Shown: positions 55,836 to 64,000 of the stretch, piece after piece | Layout of the letters: every line of letters starts with the position of its first letter | How positions within the stretch are numbered: the stretch's first letter is position 1 | Source of the DNA: Porphyra umbilicalis | Lineage: Eukaryota; Rhodophyta; Bangiophyceae; Bangiales; Bangiaceae | Reading direction: 5' to 3' | Length of the DNA stretch: 64,000 nucleotides | NCBI GenBank assembly: GCA_002049455.2 | Contig: KV918794.1 | Span: 1 to 64,000, forward strand | Program-made: the position numbers and the translations under genes | Notes under the pieces: generated by a model | The model's database searches: none | What the model saw: the letters and a program-made list of their open reading frames with translations, nothing else | Told to the model about the DNA's origin: nothing

Positions 55836-57236
55836 GATGGTGAGTGGCAGGCAATACAGGTCGGCAAAGACACGGGCCGCGTGGAGCAGACGGGCTCGGC
55901 AAAACCACAGGGAGGGGCGCCCCGCCGGGTGCCGTGGTCGCGACAAAGACCAGGACGGGCCACCGTGGCGCGCCTTGGCGCAGCAAGCTGGCTCCGCGAC
56001 CAAGTCGGTGCATTGACGACCTCGTGAGTGGATTTGATCTGCCCTCGTGTGCCAATTGCGTGCCTGCCAATGCTTCAAGGCACGGTTCGTGGCCAAAGGA
56101 CGCACGGACCCACCCCGGCATCATGCATGATGCCCCCTTTGGCCATCGGCCATAACGAATTGGCCGTGCGGCAGACGTAGATTGCAGCGCGGGTCTGAGG
56201 CGCCGCTCGGCCAATCGCGTCTGGGGGGTCGGGCGAGCCCCGGTCCAGCCCACAGAACGCGGTGGACACGCAAGCGGCGTTTCCTCGCCCTGCCCCACCC
56301 CCCCCCCCGCCAACCATCGCGGGCTGGTCGCGCCGGCACAGACGTCCTCCTCCCCAGACGGTCTGGGGCAGACTCAGTCCGTGGACGCACGGCAACGAGC
56401 AGTGGAGGTTGCTGGCGTTTGGTCGCCAAGGGGGGGGTTGGCGGGGCTTGGCGTGAGGCCTGAACGCGCGAGCCGCCGGCGGCGCCGCTGCCGCCGCTGC
56501 CGCCGCTGCCGCCGCCGCCGCCGCGGGCACCCCCTTCCTCTGCTGCGCGTCTGGCGCAGGTTTGCGCCGGCGGCGCGCCTACCGCCACCGCCGCCCACCT
56601 GGCCGCAGCCGCTCGGTGGCCGTGCGCAGGGCGTGGGCGCCGGCGCGGGAGCGGGCCCCCAGGGATCCGCCGCTCGTGCTTCCACTAACAAGGTGCCCCG
56701 TGGCAGGCAGACGGCGCAGGCGGGCCGGCGGCCGCCCACGCCTGCAGGCGGCGACGCTGCGCCCGCAGTGTCGGCGACGCCGTGGGCGTGCCACCCTGTC
56801 CCACTTTTTTTTTTTGGCTTGGTCCCGCTGCGTGACCGCCGGCGGCCAACCACAGACGCAGGCGCTCAGCCGCCGGTGGGCCGCCGTCGACTTTTTTGTT
56901 GGTGTTCACATCTTTGGGAGGGGGGGGGGGGGGCGTCGATCCCGCCTGCGGGTCGCAGGTGAAAAGGCGCCGCGCCGCCGCCGGCGTTGTTCGGCGACGC
57001 TGCCGCTGGGCCCCCACCCCCCGCCGTCGTTGCGCACGGCAGGCGGCTGCCACTGCAATTCCCCTCGTCCCTGCGTTGGGTGTCGGTGCGGCCCTGCGTG
57101 GTGTGCTTCCCCCCCTCTCCTTGTGCGCCGCTTTGGTCTGACCCCCCCCGCCCCCCCCTCCTCCCCCCCCCCTCATCCCCCCCTTCCTTCTCCCCCCCCC
57201 CCTTCTCGGCCTCTCCTGCCCACCCCCCTGGTCGCG
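55836..57236. promoter_or_regulatory. Divergent region between ELO and Ap4A phosphorylase genes
   Basis: 1.4 kb with GC-rich frames in all phases and no recognised protein. A GCC/GCT-repeat run is at about 56480-56520, with T- and G-runs (56804-56815, 56920-56932). The last 150 bp are strongly C/T-rich, like other leaders in this window. Confidence 0.4.
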
Positions 57237-58361
57237 ATGGCAGGTGCGCCCGCGGCGCTGCTTGAGCTGGCCCGCGCCGCCTCGGCCCGTGCGCTCGCGT
57301 GCGGCTCCCTGGCGCCGCTGGCAACGACGACGTCGGTGCACCCCGACCGGGGCATCCCCTTCCTCCTCCACACGCTGTCCGGACCGCGCAAGCCGACGGC
57401 CGTCGACCCGACGGTGCCGCCCCCCCCCCCCCCCCCGGCGGGCGCCCCAAATTCAACCCCTTCCTCCCCTACGACCCGACCCTGTTTGTCGCCGACGCCC
57501 CCCCCCGCCACGTCATCCTCCTCAACAAGTTCCCCGTCACGGCGCACCACCTGCTCATCGTCACGGCCGCGTACGAGCGGCAGTCGTCGCTGTTGTCCGC
57601 GGCCGACTTTGACGCCGCGTGGGCGGTGCTCGCCGCCGTCGACGGCCTCGCCTTTTACAATGCGGGGGGGATGGCGGGCGCGAGCCAACACCACAAGCAC
57701 CTCCAAGTCGTGCCGGGGCCGCTGGCGCCGGGCGCCCAGGGGGGGGGGGGGGGCGCACCCCCGTGGAAGCCGCCCTCCGCGCGTCGGCACCGCCGCGGGG
57801 GGGGGGGGGGGGGGGGGGGACCTCTACGCCTGCGACGCCTTTCCGTTTGCGCACGCCGTGTGCCGCGTGGATGACATCCCCCTCGGCACGGGGGGGGGGG
57901 CGCCCCTCATGGAGCGCTACACGCGCATGCTGCACGCCTTTTTGCGCGACGTGCCGGGGCTCGAGGCGGCCGCGGCGGGGGGGGGGGGGGGGGCCGCCGA
58001 CGCCGACGGCTCGGCCGACGGGGGCGGCGGGGGGGCGCCCCCCCCCGTCGGCGCCAATGGCCACGGCAATAGTCACGGCAATGGCGCCGGCAATGGCGGC
58101 GGCGGCGGCGACACGGCCAATGGGGGCGCCAATGGCACCCCCCTCGCCCCTGGGCGGCCGAGCCCCTTTCCGTACAACCTGCTGCTGACGCGGGAGCACC
58201 TGTGGGTGGTGCCCCGCCGCGCCGAGTGCGCCGGTGGCGTTAGCCTCAACTCGTTGGCCTACGCGGGGGGGCTGCTCGTGCGCGACGCGGAGCAGGCGTC
58301 GTCGGTGTTGCGCGACGGGGGGGTCGCCGCCCTCGCGCACTGCGCCTTCCCGCGGACCTAG
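57237..58361 (+). CDS. Ap4A phosphorylase / ATP adenylyltransferase (APA1/2 family)
   Basis: Splits diadenosine tetraphosphate with phosphate to ADP and ATP; HIT-superfamily enzyme. The start ATG at 57237 opens MAGAPAALLELARAASARAL. Family blocks are NPFLPYDPTLFV, HVILLNKFPVTAHHLLIVT (N-terminal domain), LAFYNAGGMAGASQHHKHLQVVP (the histidine-triad-like HxHxQ nucleotide-binding site), PVEAALRAS, FPFAHAVCRV and the C-terminal domain PYNLLLTREHLWVVPR and SLNSLAYAGGLLV. Reading it needs frame changes at the C-run about 57419-57436, the G-run about 57740-57751 and the G-run about 57797-57820. Each equals one missing base. A Gly/Ala/Asn-rich linker (about 57975-58135) is inserted before the C-terminal domain. 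Assembly error is the likeliest cause of the frame changes. Confidence 0.83.
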   Translation: MAGAPAALLELARAASARALACGSLAPLATTTSVHPDRGIPFLLHTLSGPRKPTAVDPTVPPPPPPPAGAPNSTPSSPTTRPCLSPTPPPATSSSSTSSPSRRTTCSSSRPRTSGSRRCCPRPTLTPRGRCSPPSTASPFTMRGGWRARANTTSTSKSCRGRWRRAPRGGGGAHPRGSRPPRVGTAAGGGGGGGDLYACDAFPFAHAVCRVDDIPLGTGGGAPLMERYTRMLHAFLRDVPGLEAAAAGGGGGAADADGSADGGGGGAPPPVGANGHGNSHGNGAGNGGGGGDTANGGANGTPLAPGRPSPFPYNLLLTREHLWVVPRRAECAGGVSLNSLAYAGGLLVRDAEQASSVLRDGGVAALAHCAFPRT

Positions 58362-59823
58362 GTTGGCGGGGGGGCGGGGGGGGGGGGGGGCGGCGGCGGC
58401 GACGTGTGGGGCGGGTGGGGGTCACGTGGGCGGGCACGTGACGTGTCATGGAGGGTGGTGGTGGTGGTGGTGGTGGGTAGGGCTGGCATGTGGCGCGTAG
58501 GGTGACGCGGTGGCGTAGGCGGGAGCGCAGAGGTGGGGGCGGGGAGGCTCGTGGGGGCGGCCCGTTTTTTTCTCGGGCGCCCCCCATTTCTCCGAGTCGA
58601 ACGTGGAGCGTTGCGCGCAGTGTGCGCTGCGGGCGAGGCACAGTGGGGAGGGTGGCCGAGGGGTGCGACTGGCCCTGTTCTTTTTCGATGCTGTATCGTC
58701 TGGGCTCTTTTATTGGTGTGGTCTGGTGGCGTGATCACACGCCCGGCCTTTTTCTGCAAATTGCATGGGCAAACGGGCAAGACCGCCGAGGGGTCGCGCA
58801 CGCCACAGCAGCTCGGCGCCACACGCCCGCCCTGTGCCGCTCACGGACCGTTGGATGCGCGCGCTGGTCGTCGTTTGCTTGGGTGCACCCGCGGCAAGTA
58901 CGGTTTGGTGCCAGAAGCGCATCGTAGCGCTTTGGCTTTCAGACCGTGGCACTGCGGCTGCTGCTCGTGCTGTCGGGACCGAGCCCCGGAGGACGTGCGG
59001 CTGTGGAGTGGGTTGCTGTACAGTACGTGACGTGCCGCAGCTGGGCGTTTGTTTCCCCTGACCGAAACTGTCGATTGCCGTGGTTGCTCGAGCAACTGTC
59101 AGCTGCATCTGGTCAGCGGAGATAGGAATTGCCCAAATTCGCATTCACAGGAAACCTGTGAACAGACGCTGTGAGAATGAGGGGGGGGGGGGGGGGGCGC
59201 CCTGGGGGGGGGCGGGGGGGGGGGGTTAGTTGGACCGCGGTCCAATTATGGACCGATTGAGAAGCGATTTTTGCTTGGGTGGCCGCGATTCCTTGGGATT
59301 GCGGGTATCTGCATCATTGACCACCGCCACTCTTCACGGAGATTGGGGCCACTGCGTTGCGCGCGCGCACGTTTCTCGGCGGCCGCCGACTGAGCGCTTC
59401 GTGCGCACCCGGCTCGACCACGGTGGGGTGGTGGGTACACCGGATGGCGGGCGCGACGGGATCCCGGTCGGCTTGCAATGCCGTGACTGGCGGTGCCGTC
59501 GCCTGGTCAACCCTATGGGTGTTGGTCGTCCACTACGGCGGCCGAGGGCGTGGGGAGTGCGGGGGGTTCCCCCGCCTTTCCCCACGTGACTTGCACGGGT
59601 ACCATTCGGGGGTGGTTACGTGTGATGCGATCAAGGTCTTTTTGGGGCGTACGTTGCATGTCCGTTCGGGTGTGGAGCATGTGGGGGGTGCCGCGTGTCG
59701 TCAGTGTCATGTGCCTTGTTCTTGTACTCACGCCCCCGCTTCTTTTTTCTCTTTGTGTGTCCTATGCTCGGCACTGTTTGCTGTTCTTTTTCTTTTTTGT
59801 GTTGTCGTCTATATAGTTTCTTC
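58362..59823. other. Intergenic region with G-runs
   Basis: No gene is recognised. Features are GTGGTG repeats (58450-58480), G-runs at 59180-59197 and 59203-59225, and a perfect 16-bp palindrome TTGGACCGCGGTCCAA at about 59230-59245. A TATA-like CTATATAG lies at 59809-59816, only a few bases before the ATG of the next gene. Confidence 0.45.
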
Positions 59824-62277
59824 ATGGAGCCGGTTACCAACGCCGCCGAGCAGCGGCTGTACCTCAAGTTCTTTGAGCACCTCGGCATCTCGGAGCAGAA
59901 GAAACTTGCCTTCCTCTGCACTCTATTGCGCAACCTGTACGACGCCGCGTCCAAGCTGGATCTCCACCTCGCCCCCTACGGCGCTACGCTGCATTGCGCC
60001 GTCAGCCGCATGGTCGTGTCCGATAACCCGGAGGAGGCGCCCACGCACCGGTGGATCCGGGTCGTCGACCGATTGGGCTTCTTCACGGACGCGAACACTC
60101 ACTCCGAGCGCATTGTCAACCTCGGCCTCGCGTATGCCTACCGTCACCTCGAGGCGGACGCGCTCGCGGAAGCCAATGCGCTGCTACTGCGGAAGGCCCA
60201 GCCGAGCGCCGGCCGGAAGGAGGCCCCCGTGGTGGAGGATGTACCGCGTGGCGGAGCGCTTGTGTCGACAGGGACCGCCAACCCAGCGGCCGGCGCTGCT
60301 AGTCGCTCGGAGCTGGAGCCCGGGCGGATTGACGGGGGCGATGACGAACAAGAAGAGGAGCTTCCCGCGGGTGGCCTCGTCGTCTCCGCCAACGCGCAGA
60401 CGCCTGGTGACCCCGAGGGCGACAGCGGTGACAAGGAGACGGCGGGGGGGGAGGTTGAGGGCGCGCTGCCTCCTGGGGGGCTTGTCGTATCTGCGCTGGC
60501 GCCTCTCGACGGTACTGTCCATTTACGTGGATCCGGCACTCAAGGGGAAAACGGTGTGGCGAGCGACGAGACCGACTCGGGCAAGCGTCAAGCGGCGGCA
60601 GCTGCTGATGCTGCTGCAGTCGCAGACTCGGCTGATCTAGATGCGGTGGACGACGTTGACGCTGGATCTATCCCGTCCCACGTCCTGCACGACCACCAAC
60701 CAACTGTGCACCCCCCTGCGTCAGCCGTCAAGGTGGTGGCGTCGGTGTTGCGCACGGTCATGGACAAGCCGGACGGGAAGGACGTGCTACGCAAGCTTCT
60801 TGGAGACGGGGTACTTTGCCTTGCTCGCTCGCGGCCGGAACCTCCTCCCGCGGCCGGCACCGCTCGCCCAACTGGAGCCAAGGCGGACGCCGCCGCAGTC
60901 CAGCGCATGTGCCGTGCATGGTGGCCGCATTGGAAGGCCCCGCAAGATCTGGGGAGCACCAAGCCGCCAGACGGTACGTTGGCGTGCCTGCTTAACCGTA
61001 AGCGCTTGTCCGCGTCCTCCCGATGGGCCATCCTCGTCAACCTCGCCGGTGGCATCAGCGCGCTGGAGGACATGAGCTTCAAGTCGTCGCCATTGTTCAA
61101 AAAGGACAAGCTCCCCGTGATCGAGTGCGTGCAGCGGGTGAGCGGCAAGTCGCCGATGAAGATGACTGTCGTGATCGCCTGCATGCTCCTGCTGGTGACC
61201 AAGGAGGAGCAGTTTGCCTCCATCTTGACGGACCTGGCCTTCGCAGGGAGAGCGGACGTGAACAAGAACGCGCCTTTGACGAACGCGTCCCGCCACGAGT
61301 TCATCACCGCGGGGCTCGCTCCATCTGCCTCCATGAGCAACCAAGCGTCGCAGACCGGGTCGCCTTCAACGGGCGGCGGTGCAAACGCGTCCGTGTTTGA
61401 TGATGCACCTCCACAAGACCTCGGTGAGGAGTACTTGTCGATGGCATCGGATGTGGCGCTGGACAACAGCAAGGAGGCGAAGAGACGCCGTGCGCAGCGG
61501 ATGCAAGCCCTCAAGGCCAAGCCGCATACGCGCGGTGCTCGGCCACCGGTTCCCCCCGCATCTACAACGGCGACAGGGCGCGTCTTTGTCGCGAATGGCA
61601 CGAGGTCGGCGCCCGCCGCAGGCGCTGCAGGTGGTGGGCCGGTTGGCGCTCCAGTCGTCGTTACGGTCGTCCAGGGCGGCAATGCATCGGCCACTTCACA
61701 TGAAGCCACCAAGACGGCGCCGCGGCAGCGCCCTTCCCGGTCGCGGAAAGCCACGGCAGGTGTGGTCCGTGAGGCCCCTGCTGCGGTCCGCGGCGGTGCC
61801 GCCGGTGGTGCCCGTGGGCGTGCACGGGTTCCAGCTGGGAAACGCCCGGCAGCCCCGCCTCTTTCAACCGGCGACGCCACGGCCATGCCAAGTGCTACTC
61901 CCAAACCATCTGTTCCTGCTGGAGCGCCAGTCGAGCCGGGCGGTGTTGCAAGGATGGGGGGTAGTGGTGCTCCCAATGTGGTTGTTGGTGGAGCCGTTGC
62001 ACGATCTGTGTCTGAGGGACTCCTGCCTCTAGCGTCTACTTGCTTTTCTGCTCCTTTGTCTGATCAGCCCATTGAGATGGGGCAGAGGGATGTGGGAGAT
62101 GTCGGCGTGGCCAAAGGGGTGCCGCAGTCGGGGGGCAGAAGGGTGGGCGGCTTCGAAACAGCCGAGGAGAAAGACGAGCGTCACGCTCGTGTTGCTGCGG
62201 AAATAGGTGCAGCTCAAGATTCTCTTGACCACTTATGGAAACTGAGGTACCCCGGGGATGCTCCTAGCAGTAAATAA
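59824..62277 (+). CDS. Large protein of unknown function, probably mobile-element encoded
   Basis: I do not recognise this 818-residue protein. The N-terminal 100 residues look helical and globular (EQRLYLKFFEHLGISEQKKL, THRWIRVVDRLGFFTD). A linker carries three related copies of a GG(A/L)V(V)S motif (RGGALVSTGTA, AGGLVVSANA, PGGLVVSALA). A second conserved-looking block is about residues 360-500 (CRAWWPHWKAP, LNRKRLSASSRWAILVNLAGG, VIACMLLLVTKEEQF). The remainder is basic, Ala/Gly/Pro-rich and disordered. A single uninterrupted exon in this GC-rich genome, ending 31 bp from a convergent PIF1-like helicase, suggests the two belong to one element. The first ATG is used. Role could be DNA binding or structural; not determinable. 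Confidence 0.6.
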   Translation: MEPVTNAAEQRLYLKFFEHLGISEQKKLAFLCTLLRNLYDAASKLDLHLAPYGATLHCAVSRMVVSDNPEEAPTHRWIRVVDRLGFFTDANTHSERIVNLGLAYAYRHLEADALAEANALLLRKAQPSAGRKEAPVVEDVPRGGALVSTGTANPAAGAASRSELEPGRIDGGDDEQEEELPAGGLVVSANAQTPGDPEGDSGDKETAGGEVEGALPPGGLVVSALAPLDGTVHLRGSGTQGENGVASDETDSGKRQAAAAADAAAVADSADLDAVDDVDAGSIPSHVLHDHQPTVHPPASAVKVVASVLRTVMDKPDGKDVLRKLLGDGVLCLARSRPEPPPAAGTARPTGAKADAAAVQRMCRAWWPHWKAPQDLGSTKPPDGTLACLLNRKRLSASSRWAILVNLAGGISALEDMSFKSSPLFKKDKLPVIECVQRVSGKSPMKMTVVIACMLLLVTKEEQFASILTDLAFAGRADVNKNAPLTNASRHEFITAGLAPSASMSNQASQTGSPSTGGGANASVFDDAPPQDLGEEYLSMASDVALDNSKEAKRRRAQRMQALKAKPHTRGARPPVPPASTTATGRVFVANGTRSAPAAGAAGGGPVGAPVVVTVVQGGNASATSHEATKTAPRQRPSRSRKATAGVVREAPAAVRGGAAGGARGRARVPAGKRPAAPPLSTGDATAMPSATPKPSVPAGAPVEPGGVARMGGSGAPNVVVGGAVARSVSEGLLPLASTCFSAPLSDQPIEMGQRDVGDVGVAKGVPQSGGRRVGGFETAEEKDERHARVAAEIGAAQDSLDHLWKLRYPGDAPSSK

Positions 62278-62308
62278 GATTAACATGTGTTCCCAGAAGA
62301 ATAATAAC

Positions 62309-64000
62309 CTACAAGCGACGCCACTCCCCATATAACCTCAAAGCAACCGGGTCAGCTCGCAACCGCGACGCCGCAAAAGACTTGATGTGCAACCCACTCT
62401 TCGTTGGCACCCGGCTCAAAGCAGTCTGCACCATGCCCGGCTCAAAACAGTCAGCCAACTCGAGCACTGCTCGGGAGACACTCAAACTCTGGGACATGTG
62501 GATGGTGGTGGCCCAACCCAACACAAACGGCACTTGCAAACGTACGGCCAAGGCACCAGGGTAAGCAAGGATGCGAGCAGTGATCTTCACAGGGGGACAA
62601 GCAACCTCAATCCACGAGTCACCCGCATCATGTACGCCGGCCTGTCCGCGATCCACCCCAACCGGCAGCGTGTGATTGTCGAGCCGGACAATCGGGGTGC
62701 CGTCGGTGTCGTACGAGGAGATGAAGCCGACGCTGCCATGCCACACACCAAGCGCCTTCCGTCGGTTGTTGTTGATGATGACCCGAGCATGAAGACAATG
62801 CGGCACCACGGCAGGAGCCACACAATCCACCAACGCCGCCTTCCTCGAATACTCGGACACAGCGGCGAGGACTGGTCGGCGGAGTGTCGCGTCTCGGTCA
62901 GGGTCCTCCTCCACGTCGTCATCAGCCACAAACAAAGGAGCATCAGCACCAGACGTGAGGCGCCGGAGGCAGGCACGGTTGTGGGCGAGGACCCCCTTGT
63001 GGTGCGGCATTAAATGGAGGACCTCGTACCGCATGCGCTCGTACTCGAGGCCCTCCACCCAGCAGTCCTTGACGAGTTCCTCCACCGCCGGGGAGAAGTT
63101 GCCGACCCGCGCATCGCGGACGGCTCGGATGAAGCTGGGGTCCTTCTGCCGGAAGGAACCAGGTAGGTCCAGGAAGGCGTCGCCAAAAAGGAGCCGCCAG
63201 CAAGGGGCGGTATAGGCCATGGCCCCTTTCACTGGTCCCAGTTGTAGAAAGTCCCCGAAGGCAAACCATAAACAGGGCCGGGAGGAGTCGGACCGCGACT
63301 GGCACAGAAGCTCGTGCATGATGCCCAGCTTGTCTGCACCTACGAGGGAGACCTCGTCAAGCAGCACTGCGCGAACCCGGCTTAGCCGCGCCTTGATCGG
63401 CCGAAAACGGTCGGTCTGCAGCAGACGGGCAGCCTCAAGGCTCGGGTCAATCCGCGTCGGGTCGTAATCACGCACAAAGCCAAAAAAAGAGTGAAAGGTC
63501 ATGCCGCCGGCCGTCTTTGCCGACGTGCCGGTCGGGGCGAGCACGACCACCTCGCCCTCCGCCGGGTAGCGCTGCTGCAGAAAGACTCGCAGGCGCCGCA
63601 GCAGCGTAGACTTGCCGGCACCAGGCCCGCCCGAGATGAAGGCACTGTTGACCCTTGCAAAGAGCTGCTCGCAAACGTCATCCCACCGTCCGGCACCAGC
63701 GAGAAGGCCGATTGGCCCGACACCGTTTGGAGACAGCGCGCCGCCGTCGCTTCCGGCACCTTTCAAACGGCGAACAGAGGGGCCGGCTTGTGCTTCAGTC
63801 CTGCTACCTCCACGGAGCGGGGTACGACCTTGCCGCGCTGGGTGAGCATCTTGCCCATCCCTCTCGACAAAGGAAGAGGGTGGTAGGTCACAAGGCCGCT
63901 GCAGACCAGAGGCAGCCCGTCCCGCGCTTGCAGGAGACCGACCGTCACCGGCGCCCGGAGGGACCACCCGCTGGATTGTTTCCAGCAGGTCACACGCGTC
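62309..64000 (-). CDS. PIF1-like DNA helicase, 5' part outside the window
   Basis: Superfamily 1B helicase. The motifs are complete and in order: ISGGPGAGKSTLL (Walker A), VLAPTGTSAKTAGGMTFHSFFG (motif Ia), RAVLLDEVSLVG (Walker B), FGDFLQLGPV (motif III), DLPGSFRQKD (motif IV region), HARVIINNNRRKALGVWHGSVG, and MSQSLSVSRAVLEL...VQTALSRV (motifs V/VI). The C-terminus ends LRLYGEWRRL. The frame is open to the right edge of the window, so the N-terminus is missing. Around 63770-63990 another frame also looks coding (DGLPLVCSGLVTYHPLP), so an indel there is possible. Such helicases occur as host genome-maintenance proteins but also in Helitron and other DNA elements. No rolling-circle nuclease is visible here. 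Confidence 0.85.
   Translation of the reverse strand, partial: DACDLLETIQRVVPPGAGDGRSPASAGRAASGLQRPCDLPPSSFVERDGQDAHPARQGRTPLRGGSRTEAQAGPSVRRLKGAGSDGGALSPNGVGPIGLLAGAGRWDDVCEQLFARVNSAFISGGPGAGKSTLLRRLRVFLQQRYPAEGEVVVLAPTGTSAKTAGGMTFHSFFGFVRDYDPTRIDPSLEAARLLQTDRFRPIKARLSRVRAVLLDEVSLVGADKLGIMHELLCQSRSDSSRPCLWFAFGDFLQLGPVKGAMAYTAPCWRLLFGDAFLDLPGSFRQKDPSFIRAVRDARVGNFSPAVEELVKDCWVEGLEYERMRYEVLHLMPHHKGVLAHNRACLRRLTSGADAPLFVADDDVEEDPDRDATLRRPVLAAVSEYSRKAALVDCVAPAVVPHCLHARVIINNNRRKALGVWHGSVGFISSYDTDGTPIVRLDNHTLPVGVDRGQAGVHDAGDSWIEVACPPVKITARILAYPGALAVRLQVPFVLGWATTIHMSQSLSVSRAVLELADCFEPGMVQTALSRVPTKSGLHIKSFAASRLRADPVALRLYGEWRRL

Noticed and set aside
54921..56027. Plus-strand frame of 368 codons
   Set aside because: It is antisense to the ELO gene with its HVWHH box, and is Arg/Gly-rich with no motif.

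Overview
The window looks like nuclear DNA from a GC-rich photosynthetic eukaryote. It has spliced eukaryotic genes (RPS14/uS11, prefoldin subunit 2, a KDEL-tailed protein disulfide isomerase, a MAP kinase, an ELO elongase). It also has nuclear genes for plastid-type proteins (a membrane-anchored thylakoid rubredoxin, a DUF760 protein, a DUF3110 protein). Very high GC, long poly-C/poly-G runs and few, short introns that mostly begin GTACGT fit a bangiophyte red alga such as Porphyra/Pyropia best. That taxonomic call is an inference.

About 1-20,400 is occupied by two near-identical, direct-repeat copies of a large DNA transposon (A, about 455-10,228; B, about 11,061-20,400). Each copy carries a leftward Plavaka-type (CACTA superfamily) transposase gene and a rightward, spliced gene of unknown function, divergent from a shared upstream region. 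Both copies are broken, but by different mutations. The copies share an internal-end inverted repeat and arrays built on the word TACTGCCC.

About 19,551-24,218 holds smaller nested elements: two TIR elements of about 700 bp, an outer TIR element of about 1.8 kb, and a hairpin with two 169-bp arms. An extremely GC-rich, non-coding-looking block lies at about 21,000-22,330.

About 25,196-58,361 is a gene-rich segment. In order it holds rubredoxin (+), ethanolamine/choline phosphotransferase (-), NSUN5 rRNA methyltransferase (+), prefoldin 2 (-), polyprenol reductase (-), PDI (+), DUF760 protein (-), TDY-type MAP kinase (+), an acidic unknown protein with an in-frame stop (-), DUF3110 protein (+), RPS14 (-), ELO elongase (-) and an Ap4A phosphorylase-type enzyme (+). 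Divergent pairs share short promoter gaps. Three of these genes (NSUN5, polyprenol reductase, Ap4A phosphorylase) can only be read by changing frame at poly-C/poly-G runs. This is most simply explained by too-short homopolymers in the assembly.

The right end (59,824-64,000) has an unknown 818-residue protein convergent with a PIF1-like helicase that runs off the window. Together they look like the gene pair of another mobile element. The functions work in secretory protein folding and N-glycan lipid supply (PDI, polyprenol reductase), membrane lipid synthesis (phosphotransferase, elongase), ribosome/translation (NSUN5, uS11), cytoskeletal protein folding (prefoldin) and plastid biogenesis. 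No operon-like functional grouping is apparent.
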